Assembly: GCF_900109725.1 (NCBI RefSeq)
Contig: NZ_FOBC01000016.1
Span: 25,137 to 89,136, forward strand
DNA: 64,000 nucleotides
Origin: Halomonas daqiaonensis
GTDB taxonomy: Bacteria > Pseudomonadota > Gammaproteobacteria > Pseudomonadales > Halomonadaceae
Direction of reading: 5' to 3'
Within the stretch, counting starts at the first letter, position 1, and every line of letters starts with the position of its first letter. A model generated the notes under the pieces. It saw only the letters and a program-made list of their open reading frames with translations. It made no database searches and was not told the origin of the DNA. Shown here in pieces: positions 27,227 through 39,974 of this stretch. Position numbers and translations under genes: made by a program.

Positions 27227-27255
27227 ATTCTAGCGGCTCGTCGGCCTGCAGGGAA
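27227..27255 (-). promoter_or_regulatory. Candidate promoter of the MFS-ssb operon
   Basis: On the minus strand, TTCCCT (27250-27255) and TAGAAT (27227-27232) are separated by 17 bp. The -10 overlaps the longest possible MFS start codon, supporting a later start. Confidence 0.5.
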
Positions 27256-27275
27256 AGCCGACGGCGACCCGCGCT

Positions 27276-27305
27276 TTGCCGCCGACACGGCCCGGCCCGT
27301 ATAAT
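27276..27305 (+). promoter_or_regulatory. Candidate uvrA promoter
   Basis: TTGCCG (27276-27281) and a consensus TATAAT (27300-27305) with an 18-bp spacer lie about 30 nt before the uvrA start. No LexA (SOS) box is visible nearby, unlike E. coli uvrA. Confidence 0.6.
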
Positions 27306-27335
27306 CGAGCTTTTGCCGCGACCGGCGAGGTGGGA

Positions 27336-30200
<2,865 letters not shown>

Positions 30201-30202
30201 TC

Positions 30203-30283
30203 AAGCGGCCAAGCGGCCAAGCGGCCAAGCGGCCAAGCGGCCAAGCGGCCAAGCGGCCAAGCGGCCAAGCGGCCAAGCGGCCA
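30203..30283 (+). repeat. Nine perfect copies of a 9-bp unit (AAGCGGCCA)
   Basis: An 81-bp tandem array of AAGCGGCCA begins two bases after the uvrA stop codon. All nine copies are identical. A separate degenerate GAGCCACG-type repetition precedes it in the uvrA 3' end (about 30168-30190). Such identical arrays change copy number easily by slippage. Confidence 0.95.
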
Positions 30284-30303
30284 GCATGAAGCATCCCGAG
30301 AAA

Positions 30304-30339
30304 AAGCGACCCCCGAGGCCAAAGTCTCGGGGGTCGCTT
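30304..30339. terminator. Terminator hairpin between uvrA and rplQ
   Basis: A perfect 14-bp stem AAGCGACCCCCGAG / CTCGGGGGTCGCTT with an eight-base loop. Read on the minus strand it is followed by TTTTCTC, so it backs up the alpha-operon terminator; on the plus strand it can end uvrA transcription. Confidence 0.8.
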
Positions 30340-30371
30340 GTAGCTCTGCACTCGGTGGTTGTAGCTGGAAT

Positions 30372-30402
30372 AAAAAACCGGCTCCTCGAAAGGAGCCGGT
30401 TT
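30372..30402 (-). terminator. Rho-independent terminator of the alpha operon
   Basis: A 12-bp perfect stem AAACCGGCTCCT / AGGAGCCGGTTT with loop CGAA. On the minus strand the stem runs into a T-run (complement of 30372-30377), 31 nt after the rplQ stop: a textbook intrinsic terminator. Confidence 0.9.
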
Positions 30403-30433
30403 GGCGTGCCACTGGCGGAAGGCCGGTCGAGGA

Positions 30434-30820
30434 TCACTCCTCGGCGACGGCTTCCTCGACGACCGGACGGTCGACCAGTTCGACGAAGGCCATGGGGGCG
30501 TTGTCGCCGGTGCGGAAACCGCACTTGAGAATACGGACGTAACCGCCCGGACGCTCGGCGTAACGCGGACCCAGCTCGTTGAAGAGCTTGCCGACCGCTT
30601 CCTTCGAGCGGGTACGGCTGAAGGCCAGACGACGATTGGCGACGCTGTCCTGCTTGGCCAGGGTGATCAGCGGCTCGATGACGCGACGCAGTTCCTTGGC
30701 CTTGGGCAGGGTTGTCTTGATCACTTCGTGCTCGACCAGCGAGACGGACATGTTCTTGAACATGGCCTGGCGGTGCGAGCTGGTGCGATTCAGGTGACGA
30801 CCACTCTTACGATGACGCAT
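30434..30820 (-). CDS. rplQ: 50S ribosomal protein L17
   Basis: Large-subunit protein located near the exit-tunnel side of the 50S particle. The 128 residues (E. coli 127) start [20 protein letters not shown], the highly conserved L17 N-terminus. The C-terminal part is slightly divergent and acidic at the end (VVEEAVAEE). It is the last gene of the alpha operon, 39 nt after rpoA, followed by two terminators. Confidence 0.97.
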   Translation of the reverse strand: MRHRKSGRHLNRTSSHRQAMFKNMSVSLVEHEVIKTTLPKAKELRRVIEPLITLAKQDSVANRRLAFSRTRSKEAVGKLFNELGPRYAERPGGYVRILKCGFRTGDNAPMAFVELVDRPVVEEAVAEE

Positions 30821-30859
30821 GGTTGTGATTCCTTACCAAACTGGGACTCGAGTCGAGGC

Positions 30860-31858
30860 TCACGCGGATGCCTTGTCGTCCTTCAGGCTTGCCGGCGGCC
30901 AGTTCTCCAGCCGCATGCCCAGAGAAAGCCCGCGGGCGGCCAACACGTCCTTGATCTCGTTCAGGGACTTCTTGCCGAGATTGGGGGTCTTCAGCAGCTC
31001 CACCTCGGTGCGCTGGATCAGATCCCCGATGTAATAGATGTTCTCGGCCTTGAGGCAGTTGGCGCTGCGAACGGTCAACTCGAGATCGTCTACGGGGCGC
31101 AGCAGGATCGGATCGATATGATCCTCTTCCTCCACCACTTCCTGTTCCTTGTCGGCTTCCAGGTCGACGAACGCGGCCAGTTGCTCCTGCAGAATGGTCG
31201 CGCTGCGACGGATCGCCTCTTCCGGATCCAGGGTACCGTCGGTTTCCAGGTCGATGATCAGCTTGTCGAGGTCGGTGCGCTGTTCGACACGCGCGGCCTC
31301 GACGCTGTAGGAAACCCGGCGTACGGGGCTGAAGGTAGCATCCAGCTGCAAGCGACCGATGGCGCGCGACTCGTCGTCGGCATCGCCACGAACATCTGCC
31401 GGCTCGTAACCGCGGCCGCGAGCTATCTTGAGTTGCATCTTCAGCTCGGACCCCTCGTTGACGTGGGCGATGACATGCTCGGGATTGACGATCTCGACAT
31501 CATGGTCGAGAGCGATATCCCCTGCAGTCACGACGGCCGGCCCCTGCTTGTTCAGCGAGAGCACTGCCTCGTCGCGGCTGTGCATCCGGAGCGCCACGTC
31601 CTTGAGGTTCAGGAGGATTTCGATGACATCTTCCTGGACACCCTCTATCGCACTGTACTCATGCTCGACACCGGCAATCTCGGCCTCCACCACGGCACAG
31701 CCGGGCATGGACGAGAGCAGGATGCGACGCAGGGCATTCCCCAACGTGTGGCCGAAGCCACGCTCGAAGGGTTCGAGCACGATCTTCGCGTGGTGTGCGC
31801 TGATCTCTTCGACCTTGATGTCGCGAGGACGGAGAAACTCTGTCACTGAACGCTGCAT
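30860..31858 (-). CDS. rpoA: RNA polymerase subunit alpha
   Basis: Alpha subunit: its dimer nucleates core assembly, and its C-terminal domain contacts UP elements and activators. ATG 31858 gives [18 protein letters not shown] and 332 residues (E. coli 329); the open frame continues upstream but without family similarity. The N-terminal domain (1-235) has [15 protein letters not shown]. The C-terminal domain has the DNA-contact region [20 protein letters not shown] and [13 protein letters not shown]. It lies between rpsD and rplQ, as in all gammaproteobacteria. Confidence 0.97.
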   Translation of the reverse strand: MQRSVTEFLRPRDIKVEEISAHHAKIVLEPFERGFGHTLGNALRRILLSSMPGCAVVEAEIAGVEHEYSAIEGVQEDVIEILLNLKDVALRMHSRDEAVLSLNKQGPAVVTAGDIALDHDVEIVNPEHVIAHVNEGSELKMQLKIARGRGYEPADVRGDADDESRAIGRLQLDATFSPVRRVSYSVEAARVEQRTDLDKLIIDLETDGTLDPEEAIRRSATILQEQLAAFVDLEADKEQEVVEEEDHIDPILLRPVDDLELTVRSANCLKAENIYYIGDLIQRTEVELLKTPNLGKKSLNEIKDVLAARGLSLGMRLENWPPASLKDDKASA

Positions 31859-31943
31859 ATGAACACCTTTCAGGCTGCCAAACGGATTGTCGGTACTCAC
31901 GGCCACCCCCCGCGTACGGGGAGCGGCACGACGCGGGCGCCGC

Positions 31944-32564
31944 TTACTTCGAGTACAGCTCGACGATCAGGTTTTCGTTGATGTCGGCAGACAGGTCACC
32001 GCGTTCGGGCAGGGCCTTGAAAGTGCCTTCCATCTTCTTGGCATCGGTCTCGACCCAGACCACATCGCCGCGGTTGGCAGCGATGGCCAGGGAAGTCTGG
32101 ATGCGCGCCTGGTTCTTCGCCTTCTCCCGCACGGAGACCACGTCACCGGGCTTGACCTGGTAGGACGCTACGTTGACGGTCTTGCCGTTGACGGAGATCG
32201 CCTTGTGGCTGACCAATTGACGTGCCTCGGAACGCGTGGAGCCGAAGCCCATGCGGTAGACGACGTTGTCCAGTCGGGATTCGAGAAGCTGCAGCAACAA
32301 CTCGCCGGTCGCGCCCTTCAGGCGGGCCGCTTCCTTGTAGTAGTTGCGGAATTGCTTCTCGAGTACGCCATACATGCGACGTACTTTCTGCTTCTCGCGA
32401 AGCTGCAAGCCGTAGTCGGAAAGACGCTGACGGCGCTGGCCGTGCACACCCGGGATCTGCTCGGATTTGCACTTCTTCTCGAAGGGAGTGATACCGCTCT
32501 TGAGGAAGAGGTCGGTCCCCTCACGACGAGACAGTTTGCACTTCGGTCCAATGTAACGAGCCAT
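31944..32564 (-). CDS. rpsD: 30S ribosomal protein S4
   Basis: Primary 16S-binding assembly protein and translational repressor of the alpha operon in E. coli. The 206 residues equal the E. coli length. It begins [20 protein letters not shown] and carries an S4 RNA-binding domain (about 96-160, [23 protein letters not shown]). The gene is third in the alpha operon, 12 nt after rpsK. Confidence 0.97.
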   Translation of the reverse strand: MARYIGPKCKLSRREGTDLFLKSGITPFEKKCKSEQIPGVHGQRRQRLSDYGLQLREKQKVRRMYGVLEKQFRNYYKEAARLKGATGELLLQLLESRLDNVVYRMGFGSTRSEARQLVSHKAISVNGKTVNVASYQVKPGDVVSVREKAKNQARIQTSLAIAANRGDVVWVETDAKKMEGTFKALPERGDLSADINENLIVELYSK

Positions 32565-32576
32565 GAATCTGTCTCC

Positions 32577-32963
32577 TTAAACGCGGCGTTTCTTCGGCGG
32601 ACGGCAGCCATTGTGGGGAATGGGCGTCGCGTCGGTGATGCTCTGCACGCGGAAGCCGGCGGCATTGAGCGCGCGCACGGCGGATTCACGGCCAGGACCA
32701 GGGCCCTTGACCAGCACGTCGACGTTTTTCACACCATACTCGGCTGCAGCGGTTGCTGCACGTTCGCTTGCCACTTGAGCAGCGAACGGGGTGCTCTTGC
32801 GAGAACCACGAAAACCCGAACCACCGGCAGTCGCCCAGGAAAGGGCGTTGCCCTGGCGGTCTGTGATCGTAATGATCGTGTTGTTAAAAGAGGCGTGGAT
32901 ATGCGCGATGGCATCCACTACCTGCTTTTTAACTTTCTTACGGTTGCTACGCGGGTTAGCCAT
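32577..32963 (-). CDS. rpsK: 30S ribosomal protein S11
   Basis: Platform protein of the 30S subunit near the mRNA exit. The 128 residues (E. coli 129) contain the conserved core [20 protein letters not shown] and end with [11 protein letters not shown]. Located 39 nt after rpsM and 12 nt before rpsD in the alpha operon. Confidence 0.97.
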   Translation of the reverse strand: MANPRSNRKKVKKQVVDAIAHIHASFNNTIITITDRQGNALSWATAGGSGFRGSRKSTPFAAQVASERAATAAAEYGVKNVDVLVKGPGPGRESAVRALNAAGFRVQSITDATPIPHNGCRPPKKRRV

Positions 32964-33002
32964 GTTGATGTCGTTTCCTGTCTTTACGCCAGAACGTGCG
33001 TG

Positions 33003-33359
33003 TTATTTGCGAATCGGCTTGCGCGGGCCCTTGCGGGTACGCGCATTGGTCTTGGTACGCTGACCACGCAGCGGAAGACCACGACGATGACGCAGACCAC
33101 GATAGCAACCCAGGTCCATGAGACGCTTGATATTAAGCGTGACATCACGGCGCAGGTCACCTTCCACGGTGTACTTGCCGACTTCAGACCGCAGGGAATC
33201 CAGATCTTCACTGGACAGTTCCTGGACCTTGGTGGTCGGCGCGATGCCGGTAGCGGCGCAGATTTCCTGCGCACGCGTACGGCCAATCCCGAAGATATAG
33301 GTCAGCGAGATCGCCGCATGCTTGTTGTCCGGGATATTGACGCCTGCAATACGGGCCAT
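33003..33359 (-). CDS. rpsM: 30S ribosomal protein S13
   Basis: Head protein of the 30S subunit that contacts P-site tRNA and bridges to the 50S. The 118 residues equal the E. coli length. It starts [20 protein letters not shown] and ends with a basic tail (KGPRKPIRK) typical of the family. It is the first gene of the alpha operon, with its own promoter in the 123-bp gap after rpmJ; in E. coli S4 represses translation here through a leader pseudoknot. Confidence 0.97.
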   Translation of the reverse strand: MARIAGVNIPDNKHAAISLTYIFGIGRTRAQEICAATGIAPTTKVQELSSEDLDSLRSEVGKYTVEGDLRRDVTLNIKRLMDLGCYRGLRHRRGLPLRGQRTKTNARTRKGPRKPIRK

Positions 33360-33416
33360 CAGCTTACTCCGAAATTTGAGCGGCTTGCTCGATTAATCAT
33401 CTACAAAAGGCGCAAT

Positions 33417-33445
33417 AGCATACCTCTTTCCTCGCTCGAGGACAA
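33417..33445 (-). promoter_or_regulatory. Promoter of the alpha operon (rpsM)
   Basis: On the minus strand, TTGTCC (33440-33445) and TATGCT (33417-33422) with a 17-bp spacer. Transcription would begin near 33410, giving a leader of about 51 nt. That leader holds a small GAGC/GCTC hairpin and is shorter than the E. coli S4-binding leader. Confidence 0.6.
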
Positions 33446-33482
33446 GAGGCATGCCAGCACCCGGTTCAGTGCAACGTCGGGA

Positions 33483-33596
33483 TCAACCCTGGCGCTGCTT
33501 GTGCCGCGGTTCGATGCAGATGACGCGTACAGCGCCATTGCGACGAATGATCTTGCAGTTGCGGCACATTTTCTTCACGGAAGCTCGAACTTTCAT
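33483..33596 (-). CDS. rpmJ: 50S ribosomal protein L36
   Basis: Small zinc-type L36 of 37 residues. It starts [20 protein letters not shown] and has the C-x2-C ... C-x4-H zinc pattern (CRNC, CIEPRH), so it is the zinc-containing form. It is the last gene of the spc operon, 74 nt after secY. Read directly from the sequence. Confidence 0.95.
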   Translation of the reverse strand: MKVRASVKKMCRNCKIIRRNGAVRVICIEPRHKQRQG

Positions 33597-33670
33597 GTTC
33601 CATCTCCATAGTTGGCTCGCGCCACGAGCCGATGAATCCGCTCGTGGCGCACCAAATCGTCAGCGGTGCC

Positions 33671-35002
33671 TCAGCGCATGATGCCGCCGCTACCATAGCC
33701 TTTGAGGTTGGACTTCTTCATCACCGACTCATACTGATTCGACATGAGGTGCGACTGCACCTGGGCCATGAAGTCCATGGTCACCACCACCACGATCAGC
33801 AGCGAGGTACCGCCGAAGAAGAACGGCACGTTCCAGGCCACGATCAGGAACTGAGGCATCAGGGATACCCCGGTGATGTACAAGGCACCGAACAGGGTCA
33901 GACGCGTCATGACCTTGTCGATATAGCGAGCGGTCTGCTCGCCAGGGCGGATACCCGGCAGGAAGGCCCCCGACTTCTTGAGGTTGTCGGCGACATCCTT
34001 GGGATTGAAGACCAGCGCTGTGTAAAAGAAGCAGAAGAATATCACCGCCGCGCCGAAAAGCAAGATATACAGGGGCTGGCCCGGCCCCAGAGCCTGAGAC
34101 GCGCGCTGCAGCCACTCCATGCCATCCCCGGCCCCGACCCACTGTCCGAGCGAGGCCGGGAACAGCAGGATACTGGAAGCGAAGATCGCCGGAATCACAC
34201 CCGCCATGTTGACCTTGAGCGGCAGGTAGCTGCTCTGGCCGGCATACATCTTGTTCCCCACCTGGCGACGCGGATAGTTTACCGTGATGCGACGCTGACC
34301 GCGCTCGATGAACACCACGAAGGCCACGGTGGCGACGCCCAGCACGGTGAGGGCCAGCAGCGGCAGCACATTCCAGGCACCCTCGTTGCGAGCCAGCTCG
34401 AAGGCTTGGCCGACGGCGCCGGGCAGGCCGGCGACGATACCCGCGAAGATCAGCAGCGAGATGCCGTTGCCGATGCCCTTCTCGGTGATCTGCTCACCCA
34501 GCCACATCAGGAACACCGCACCGGTCACGAAGCTGACGATGGCAGTGAAGTAGAAGCTGAAGTCGGCCGTGTAGGCGATACCCTGACTGGCCAGGCCAAC
34601 CGACATGCCGGTGGCCTGGATCAGAGCCAGCAGCACGGTGCCGTAGCGTGTGTACTGGCTGATCTTGCGGCGGCCGGCCTCACCTTCCTTCTTCAATTGC
34701 TCGAGCTGTGGCGAGACCGCGGTCATCAGCTGCATGATGATCGACGCTGAAATGTACGGCATGATGCCCAGCGCCATGATACTCATGCGCTCCAGGGCGC
34801 CACCCGAGAACATGTTGAACATGCCCAGGATGGTGCCCTGCTGCTCCCTGAACAAGGCAGCAAGCTGGTCAGGATTGATACCGGGAACGGGGATGTGGGC
34901 ACCGATACGGTAAACCACGATGGCGAGGAGCACGAAGCGCAGACGCGCCCAGAGTTCACTCAGGCCGCTGCCCATCGCCGGCATGTTTCCTGACTTGGCC
35001 AT
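33671..35002 (-). CDS. secY: Preprotein translocase subunit SecY
   Basis: Channel subunit of the SecYEG translocon in the inner membrane. The 443 residues equal the E. coli length, with ten expected membrane segments. Characteristic stretches include [14 protein letters not shown] near 36, QYTRYGT near 120 and [17 protein letters not shown] near the C-terminus. The ATG directly follows the TAA of rplO with no gap, implying translational coupling. SecE is encoded at 60498-60866; it would export the TpsA/TpsB pair. Confidence 0.97.
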   Translation of the reverse strand: MAKSGNMPAMGSGLSELWARLRFVLLAIVVYRIGAHIPVPGINPDQLAALFREQQGTILGMFNMFSGGALERMSIMALGIMPYISASIIMQLMTAVSPQLEQLKKEGEAGRRKISQYTRYGTVLLALIQATGMSVGLASQGIAYTADFSFYFTAIVSFVTGAVFLMWLGEQITEKGIGNGISLLIFAGIVAGLPGAVGQAFELARNEGAWNVLPLLALTVLGVATVAFVVFIERGQRRITVNYPRRQVGNKMYAGQSSYLPLKVNMAGVIPAIFASSILLFPASLGQWVGAGDGMEWLQRASQALGPGQPLYILLFGAAVIFFCFFYTALVFNPKDVADNLKKSGAFLPGIRPGEQTARYIDKVMTRLTLFGALYITGVSLMPQFLIVAWNVPFFFGGTSLLIVVVVTMDFMAQVQSHLMSNQYESVMKKSNLKGYGSGGIMR

Positions 35003-35437
35003 TTAGTCCTCTACCTTGCCGCCGGCGGCTTCGATCGCAGCACGGGCACCCTTGGTGACCTTGATGCCGCGGACCGTGACCACCTTGTTCAGTTCGCCGG
35101 ACAGGATCACCTTGGCATGCTTGGTGGCGTCCTTCAGCACGTTGGCCTCCTTGAGGGTGTCCAGGGTGACTTCGTCACCCGCGACCCGTGCCAGTTCGGC
35201 CAGGCGCACTTCCTCGGAAACCAGAGACTTCGCGGACGTGAAGCCGAACTTGGGCAGACGCCGCTGAAGCGGCATCTGACCGCCCTCGAAGCCAGGCTTC
35301 ACGCTACCGCCGCTGCGCGATTTCAGACCCTTGTGGCCACGGCCACCGGTCTTGCCCAGACCGGAGCCGATGCCACGGCCGACGCGCTTCTCGGCGTGCT
35401 TGGAACCCGGTGCCGGGCTCAGGCTATTGAGTTTCAT
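35003..35437 (-). CDS. rplO: 50S ribosomal protein L15
   Basis: Late-assembly 50S protein. The 144 residues equal E. coli. It begins [20 protein letters not shown] and has the Gly-rich [13 protein letters not shown] segment typical of L15. It ends immediately before the secY start codon and begins 3 nt after rpmD. Confidence 0.97.
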   Translation of the reverse strand: MKLNSLSPAPGSKHAEKRVGRGIGSGLGKTGGRGHKGLKSRSGGSVKPGFEGGQMPLQRRLPKFGFTSAKSLVSEEVRLAELARVAGDEVTLDTLKEANVLKDATKHAKVILSGELNKVVTVRGIKVTKGARAAIEAAGGKVED

Positions 35438-35440
35438 GGA

Positions 35441-35623
35441 TTACTCTCCCTCAACACGCACAAGGTAGTTAACCTTGTGGATCATGCCGCGGACGGCAGG
35501 GGTGTCTTCCAGTTCAACCGTGTGACCGATGCGACGCAGGCCGAGGCCCTTCATGTTGGCCTTATGCTTGGCCAGTACGCCGATGGTGCTGCGGGTCTGG
35601 GTAACCTTGATCGTTGCTGACAT
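35441..35623 (-). CDS. rpmD: 50S ribosomal protein L30
   Basis: Small 50S protein of 60 residues (E. coli 59), starting [20 protein letters not shown]. The reading frame stays open upstream into rpsE, but the L30 homology and a ribosome-binding site place the start at 35623. It lies between rpsE and rplO in the spc operon. Confidence 0.96.
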   Translation of the reverse strand: MSATIKVTQTRSTIGVLAKHKANMKGLGLRRIGHTVELEDTPAVRGMIHKVNYLVRVEGE

Positions 35624-35628
35624 TGACC

Positions 35629-36129
35629 TTACCCCGTGATCGCTTCGACAGGCAGACCGCGCTTGGCGGCCACGTCTTCCGGCGACTGCAGGGCGGCCAG
35701 ACCATTGACGGTCGCCCGCACCACGTTCACCGGGTTGGTGGAGCCGTAGCACTTGGCCAGGACGTTATGCACGCCGGCCAGTTCGAGCACGGAGCGCATG
35801 GCGCCGCCGGCGATGATCCCGGTACCCTCGGAGGCGGGCTGCATGTACACCTTGGAGGCGCCGTGACGGGCCTTGACCGGGTACTGCAGAGTGCCACCGG
35901 TGAGGTTCACCTTGACCATGTTGCGACGCGCCTGGTCCATGGCCTTCTGGATCGCCACCGGCACCTCACGTGCCTTGCCGCGACCGAAACCCACACGACC
36001 GTTACCGTCGCCCACGACGGTCAGGGCGGTGAAACCGAAGATTCGGCCACCCTTGACCACCTTGGCGACACGGTTGATCTGCACGAGCTTTTCCTGCAGA
36101 TCACCGTTTTGCTGTTCGTTCTTCGCCAT
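35629..36129 (-). CDS. rpsE: 30S ribosomal protein S5
   Basis: Decoding-accuracy protein of the 30S body/shoulder near the mRNA entry. The 166 residues equal E. coli. A double-stranded RNA-binding-like N-terminal half ([19 protein letters not shown]) is followed by the second domain with [19 protein letters not shown]. Residues in the spectinomycin loop (about 20-30) look wild-type. The gene is in the spc operon, 5 nt before rpmD. Confidence 0.97.
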   Translation of the reverse strand: MAKNEQQNGDLQEKLVQINRVAKVVKGGRIFGFTALTVVGDGNGRVGFGRGKAREVPVAIQKAMDQARRNMVKVNLTGGTLQYPVKARHGASKVYMQPASEGTGIIAGGAMRSVLELAGVHNVLAKCYGSTNPVNVVRATVNGLAALQSPEDVAAKRGLPVEAITG

Positions 36130-36141
36130 CGTAAAAACCCT

Positions 36142-36492
36142 TTAGAATTCCAGGCCGCCTTCACGAGCGGCGTCGGCCAAGGCCTTCACACGACCATGGT
36201 ACTTGAAGCCGGCACGATCGAAGGCCACCTGGGTGATGCCAGCCTGCTTGGCGCGTTCGGCAATCAGTTCGCCCACCTTGGTGGCGGCGTCGGCATTGCC
36301 GGTCGCACCCTCGCGCAGGGCCTTGTCCAGCGTCGAAGCGCTGGCGAGGACCTTGCCACCATCCGGCGAGATGATCTGCGCATAGATGTGGCGGGGGGTA
36401 CGGTTGACGCACAGGCGATACACGCCCAGCTCGCGGATCTTGGCGCGAGCACGGCGGGCACGACGGAGACGAGATTCTTTCTTCGCGTTCAT
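36142..36492 (-). CDS. rplR: 50S ribosomal protein L18
   Basis: 5S rRNA-binding protein of the central protuberance, acting with L5 and L25. The 116 residues (E. coli 117) begin [20 protein letters not shown], a basic tail, and contain [21 protein letters not shown]. It lies 9 nt after rplF and 12 nt before rpsE. Confidence 0.97.
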   Translation of the reverse strand: MNAKKESRLRRARRARAKIRELGVYRLCVNRTPRHIYAQIISPDGGKVLASASTLDKALREGATGNADAATKVGELIAERAKQAGITQVAFDRAGFKYHGRVKALADAAREGGLEF

Positions 36493-36501
36493 AACCCTGC
36501 C

Positions 36502-37032
36502 TTACTTCTTCTTGGCTTCTTTGCGACGCACCTGCTCGTCGGCGTACCGGACACCCTTGCCCTTGTAGGGCTCGGGAGGACGGAAGGCGCGGATTTCCGC
36601 AGCACACTGGCCGAGCTGCTGCTTGTCCGCGCTTTTCAGCACGATGACGGTGTTCTTGGGCGTTTCCGCCGTGACACCTGCAGGCAGCGTGTAGTCGACC
36701 GGGTGCGAGAAGCCCAGTGTAAGATTAAGCGTCTGGCCCTTGGCCTGGGCACGATAACCGACGCCGATGATTTCGAGGCTCCTGGTGAAGCCCTCGCTGA
36801 CACCGGTGACCAGGTTCTGGACCAGGGCACGGGTGGTACCGACCATTGCCCAGCTCTTCGCGGACTCGCTCGGCTTGAAGGTCAACTGCCCCTCTTCCTG
36901 ACCGATCACCACATCGGGGTGAACGGTCTGGGTCAGGGTGCCCTGGCTGCCCTTGACGGACAGCTGGTCACCGTCGAGCTTGACCTCGACGCCTGCGGGC
37001 AGTTTGACCGGATATTTGGCTACGCGGGACAT
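36502..37032 (-). CDS. rplF: 50S ribosomal protein L6
   Basis: 50S protein near the sarcin-ricin loop and the factor-binding site. The 176 residues (E. coli 177) begin [17 protein letters not shown] and carry the C-terminal signature [20 protein letters not shown]. It is placed between rpsH and rplR in the spc operon. Confidence 0.97.
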   Translation of the reverse strand: MSRVAKYPVKLPAGVEVKLDGDQLSVKGSQGTLTQTVHPDVVIGQEEGQLTFKPSESAKSWAMVGTTRALVQNLVTGVSEGFTRSLEIIGVGYRAQAKGQTLNLTLGFSHPVDYTLPAGVTAETPKNTVIVLKSADKQQLGQCAAEIRAFRPPEPYKGKGVRYADEQVRRKEAKKK

Positions 37033-37041
37033 TCCAAACTC

Positions 37042-37434
37042 CTAGAATACGGTGCAGATGACTTCGCCACCGACACCCGCCTGACGCGCCGCACGATCGG
37101 TCATCACCCCATTGGAGGTGGTGACGATGGCAACGCCCAGACCTTCGGCGACCTTCGGCAGCGCGTCCTTGCCCTTGTACTGGCGCAGGGACGGCTTGGA
37201 AACCCGCTGCAGGTGCTCGATGACCGGCTTGCCCTCGAAATACTTGAGGGTCACGGTCAGCTCGGGCTTGGCGGTCTCGCTGACGGCGAAGTCGCTGATG
37301 TAGCCCTCTTCCTTCAGCACGCGGGCCACCTCGACCTTGAGCTTGGAGGACGGCATGGTAACCGTCTCCTTGGTGGCCATCTGCGCATTGCGGATACGGG
37401 TGAACATATCCGCCAGAGTGTCTTGCATGCTCAT
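37042..37434 (-). CDS. rpsH: 30S ribosomal protein S8
   Basis: Primary binder of 16S helix 21 and, in E. coli, feedback repressor of the spc operon at the rplE start. The 130 residues equal E. coli. It starts [20 protein letters not shown] and ends GGEVICTVF, matching the conserved S8 C-terminus. The gene follows rpsN by 31 nt. Confidence 0.97.
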   Translation of the reverse strand: MSMQDTLADMFTRIRNAQMATKETVTMPSSKLKVEVARVLKEEGYISDFAVSETAKPELTVTLKYFEGKPVIEHLQRVSKPSLRQYKGKDALPKVAEGLGVAIVTTSNGVMTDRAARQAGVGGEVICTVF

Positions 37435-37465
37435 TTACGTTGCGCTCCTGATGATCTACGTGGCG

Positions 37466-37771
37466 TTACCAGCTGGACTTCTTGAGCCCGGGCACATCGC
37501 CACGCATGGCGGCTTCACGCAGCTTGTTGCGGCCGAGGCCGAACTTGTTGTAGTAGCCGTGCGGACGACCCGTGATGCGGCAGCGGTTGCGCTGACGCAC
37601 CGGGCTGGAGTCGCGCGGCAACTGCTGCAGCTTAAGCTGCGCGTCGAAGCGCTCTTCGTCAGAAGCATTGACGTCCTGGATGACCGCCTTGAGCTCGGCG
37701 CGCTTGGCAGCATACTTCGCCACCATCTTGGTACGCTTGAGCTCGCGCTCTACCATGCTTTTCTTTGCCAT
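37466..37771 (-). CDS. rpsN: 30S ribosomal protein S14
   Basis: Head protein of the 30S subunit. The 101 residues are of the long, zinc-free type (E. coli 101), starting [20 protein letters not shown] and ending [20 protein letters not shown]. It lies between rplE and rpsH in the spc operon. Confidence 0.97.
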   Translation of the reverse strand: MAKKSMVERELKRTKMVAKYAAKRAELKAVIQDVNASDEERFDAQLKLQQLPRDSSPVRQRNRCRITGRPHGYYNKFGLGRNKLREAAMRGDVPGLKKSSW

Positions 37772-37781
37772 GATCCCACCC

Positions 37782-38321
37782 TTATTTCTTGAACGGGAAG
37801 TTCAACGCGCCAAGCAGCGCGCGACCTTCTTCATCGGTTTTGGCGGTGGTGGTGATGGTGACATCCAGACCACGAATCCGGTCGATCTTATCATATTCGA
37901 TCTCCGGAAAGATGATCTGCTCACGCACCCCCATCGAGTAGTTGCCACGACCGTCGAAGGACTTCGGGTTGAGACCACGAAAGTCACGAACACGGGGGAT
38001 CGCGATATTCACCAGGCGATCGAGAAAGTCCCACATGCGCTCTGCACGCAGGGTGACCTTGATCCCAATCGGCCAGCCTTCACGCACCTTGAAGCCCGCG
38101 ATGGACTTGCGTGCCTTGGTCACCAGCGGCTTCTGACCTGAGAGCTTCTCCAGATCGCCAATAGCGTTGTCGATCAGCTTCTTGTCGCTGGTCGCTTCGC
38201 CGATACCCATGTTCAGAGTCACCTTGGTGACCCGCGGTACCTGCATCACGTTGGCGTAGCTGAACTGCTCTTGGAGTTGAGCCACCACCTCGTTCTGATA
38301 ACGTTCTTTCAAGTTCGCCAT
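37782..38321 (-). CDS. rplE: 50S ribosomal protein L5
   Basis: 5S rRNA-binding protein that contacts P-site tRNA in the central protuberance. The 179 residues equal E. coli. It contains [34 protein letters not shown] and [19 protein letters not shown]. The start region is where S8 represses the spc operon in E. coli; here only 18 nt separate it from rplX and I did not identify an S8-like fold with confidence. Confidence 0.97.
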   Translation of the reverse strand: MANLKERYQNEVVAQLQEQFSYANVMQVPRVTKVTLNMGIGEATSDKKLIDNAIGDLEKLSGQKPLVTKARKSIAGFKVREGWPIGIKVTLRAERMWDFLDRLVNIAIPRVRDFRGLNPKSFDGRGNYSMGVREQIIFPEIEYDKIDRIRGLDVTITTTAKTDEEGRALLGALNFPFKK

Positions 38322-38339
38322 TTTGCTATCCGACTCGCG

Positions 38340-38654
38340 TTAGGCGTCGATCTGCGACTGCGTCGACTTGTAGATACGTACCTTGGTACCGTCTTCCTGA
38401 ACCTGGAAGCCGACGCGATCCGCCTTGCCAGTCTCCTGGTTGAAGATGGCCACGTTGGACGCGTGAATCGGTGCCTCGCGCTCGACGATACCGCCCTGAT
38501 TGCCCGCCATCGGGTTGGGCTTGGTGTGACGCTTGATCATGTTCACACCGGACACCACGAAGCGGTTTTCGAGAACCCGCTTGACGGTGCCACGCTTGCC
38601 CTTGTCCTTGCCGGCGATGACGACGACTTCGTCGTCACGTTTGATCTTTTGCAT
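38340..38654 (-). CDS. rplX: 50S ribosomal protein L24
   Basis: Assembly-initiator protein that binds 23S domain I, including the same segment recognised by L4. The 104 residues equal E. coli. A KOW motif near the N-terminus reads [20 protein letters not shown]. It lies between rplN and rplE. Because L24 binds the rRNA region imitated in the rpsJ-rplC spacer, it is the second candidate ligand for that element. Confidence 0.97.
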   Translation of the reverse strand: MQKIKRDDEVVVIAGKDKGKRGTVKRVLENRFVVSGVNMIKRHTKPNPMAGNQGGIVEREAPIHASNVAIFNQETGKADRVGFQVQEDGTKVRIYKSTQSQIDA

Positions 38655-38668
38655 ATCCGCCTCGCTCC

Positions 38669-39040
38669 TTACAGCACTTCAGGCGCCAAGGAAATGATCT
38701 TCATGAACTTCTCGTTGCGAAGCTCACGCGTCACCGGCCCGAAGATACGGGTGCCGATCGGCTGGTCGTTGGTGTTGTTCAACAGCACAGCCGCATTTCC
38801 ATCGAAGCGGATCAGCGAACCGTCGTTACGACGGACGCCACTACGGGTGCGAACCACCACCGCCTTGAGGACCTGGCCCTTCTTGACCTTGCCACGCGGG
38901 ATAGCTTCCTTCACCGTGACCTTGATGATGTCACCGACACGGGCGTAGCGACGGTGGGAACCGCCCAGCACCTTGATGCACTGCACCCGGCGCGCTCCGC
39001 TGTTGTCGGCGACATCCAGCATTGTCTGAGTCTGAATCAT
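38669..39040 (-). CDS. rplN: 50S ribosomal protein L14
   Basis: 50S interface protein forming intersubunit bridges and the binding site of the silencing factor RsfS. The 123 residues equal E. coli. It starts [19 protein letters not shown] and ends [14 protein letters not shown]. It is the first gene of the spc operon, 52 nt after rpsQ; a separate promoter there is not obvious, so S10-spc cotranscription is possible. Confidence 0.97.
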   Translation of the reverse strand: MIQTQTMLDVADNSGARRVQCIKVLGGSHRRYARVGDIIKVTVKEAIPRGKVKKGQVLKAVVVRTRSGVRRNDGSLIRFDGNAAVLLNNTNDQPIGTRIFGPVTRELRNEKFMKIISLAPEVL

Positions 39041-39092
39041 CGGTTTTCTCCAAACCTAATCTGACTGCACTGGCTTGACCGGCGGATGCCGA

Positions 39093-39353
39093 TCAACCCT
39101 TTGCCTGTTCGACGACTTCGACCAGGGTCCAGGCCTTGTTCTTCGACAACGGACGGCATTCCTGGATGGACACCGTATCGCCGGCCTTGGCCTGATTCGA
39201 CTCGTCGTGGGCTTGCAGCTTGGTGGAGCGCTTTACGTATTTGCCGTAGATCGGGTGGCGCTCACGACGCTCGATCATCACAACGATGGACTTGTCCATC
39301 TTGTCGCTCACCACTTTGCCGGTGAGCGTACGGGCATTCTTCTCTTCGGCCAT
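39093..39353 (-). CDS. rpsQ: 30S ribosomal protein S17
   Basis: Primary 16S-binding protein of the 30S body. ATG 39353 gives [20 protein letters not shown] and 86 residues (E. coli 84); a GTG at 39362 is possible but would overlap rpmC. The conserved core [15 protein letters not shown] and [14 protein letters not shown] are present. It is the last gene of the S10 operon. Confidence 0.96.
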   Translation of the reverse strand: MAEEKNARTLTGKVVSDKMDKSIVVMIERRERHPIYGKYVKRSTKLQAHDESNQAKAGDTVSIQECRPLSKNKAWTLVEVVEQAKG

Positions 39354-39354
39354 C

Positions 39355-39546
39355 TCAGTCACCTGCCTTCTCGTTGAGCACAGTCTTCACGCGGGCAATG
39401 TCCCGACGAACCTGCTTGAGCAGATGAGTCTGGCTCAGCTGACCGGTGGCCTTCTGCATGCGCAGGTTGAACTGCTCGCGGAGGAGTTCGAAGAGCTGCT
39501 CCTGCAGCTGCTCGGCTGACTTCTCACGAATTTCCTGGGCTTTCAT
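39355..39546 (-). CDS. rpmC: 50S ribosomal protein L29
   Basis: Exit-tunnel-rim protein that helps bind trigger factor and SRP with L23. The 63 residues (E. coli 63) begin [18 protein letters not shown]. The ATG at 39546 overlaps the rplP stop as TGATG, so translation is coupled; a GTG one codon upstream is also in frame. Confidence 0.96.
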   Translation of the reverse strand: MKAQEIREKSAEQLQEQLFELLREQFNLRMQKATGQLSQTHLLKQVRRDIARVKTVLNEKAGD

Positions 39547-39959
39547 CACATCACCGTCCGTTTCACAAAGGTGGTGGAGACCGGGAACTTCTGGGCAGCC
39601 AGGGCGAATGCCTCGCGGGCCAGCTCCTCGGAAACGCCTTCGATCTCGTACAGGACCCGACCCGGCTGGATCTGCGCGACCCAGTACTCGACGGAGCCCT
39701 TGCCCTTACCCATGCGGACTTCCAGAGGCTTCTTGGAAATCGGCTTGTCCGGGAAGACACGGATCCAGATCTTGCCGCCACGCTTGACGTGACGGGTGAT
39801 CGCACGACGACCGGCCTCGATCTGACGGGCGGTGACACGGCCCCGGCCAGTGGCCTTGAGGCCATACTCGCCGAAGCTCACCTTGCTTCCGCGATGCGCC
39901 AGGCCACGGTTGCGGCCCTTCTGCATCTTGCGGAACTTCATACGCTTAGGTTGTAACAT
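39546..39959 (-). CDS. rplP: 50S ribosomal protein L16
   Basis: Late-assembly 50S protein positioning the A-site tRNA elbow. The 137 residues (E. coli 136) start [20 protein letters not shown] and contain [20 protein letters not shown], where Arg81, hydroxylated by RoxA in E. coli, is in the following [12 protein letters not shown] region. Its stop overlaps the rpmC start. Confidence 0.97.
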   Translation of the reverse strand: MLQPKRMKFRKMQKGRNRGLAHRGSKVSFGEYGLKATGRGRVTARQIEAGRRAITRHVKRGGKIWIRVFPDKPISKKPLEVRMGKGKGSVEYWVAQIQPGRVLYEIEGVSEELAREAFALAAQKFPVSTTFVKRTVM

Positions 39960-39974
39960 CGACTCGCTCTCCCC

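Noticed and set aside
27240..27335. LexA/SOS box for uvrA
   Set aside because: No CTGT-N8-ACAG-like sequence is present in the divergent promoter region.
30203..30283. CRISPR array
   Set aside because: The units are only 9 bp, directly abutting and identical, with no spacers and no cas genes.
35614..37485. Open frame of 623 codons opposite rpsE-rpsH, and a similar one at 31887-33611
   Set aside because: They cross several real genes and their spacers on the other strand and show no protein similarity.
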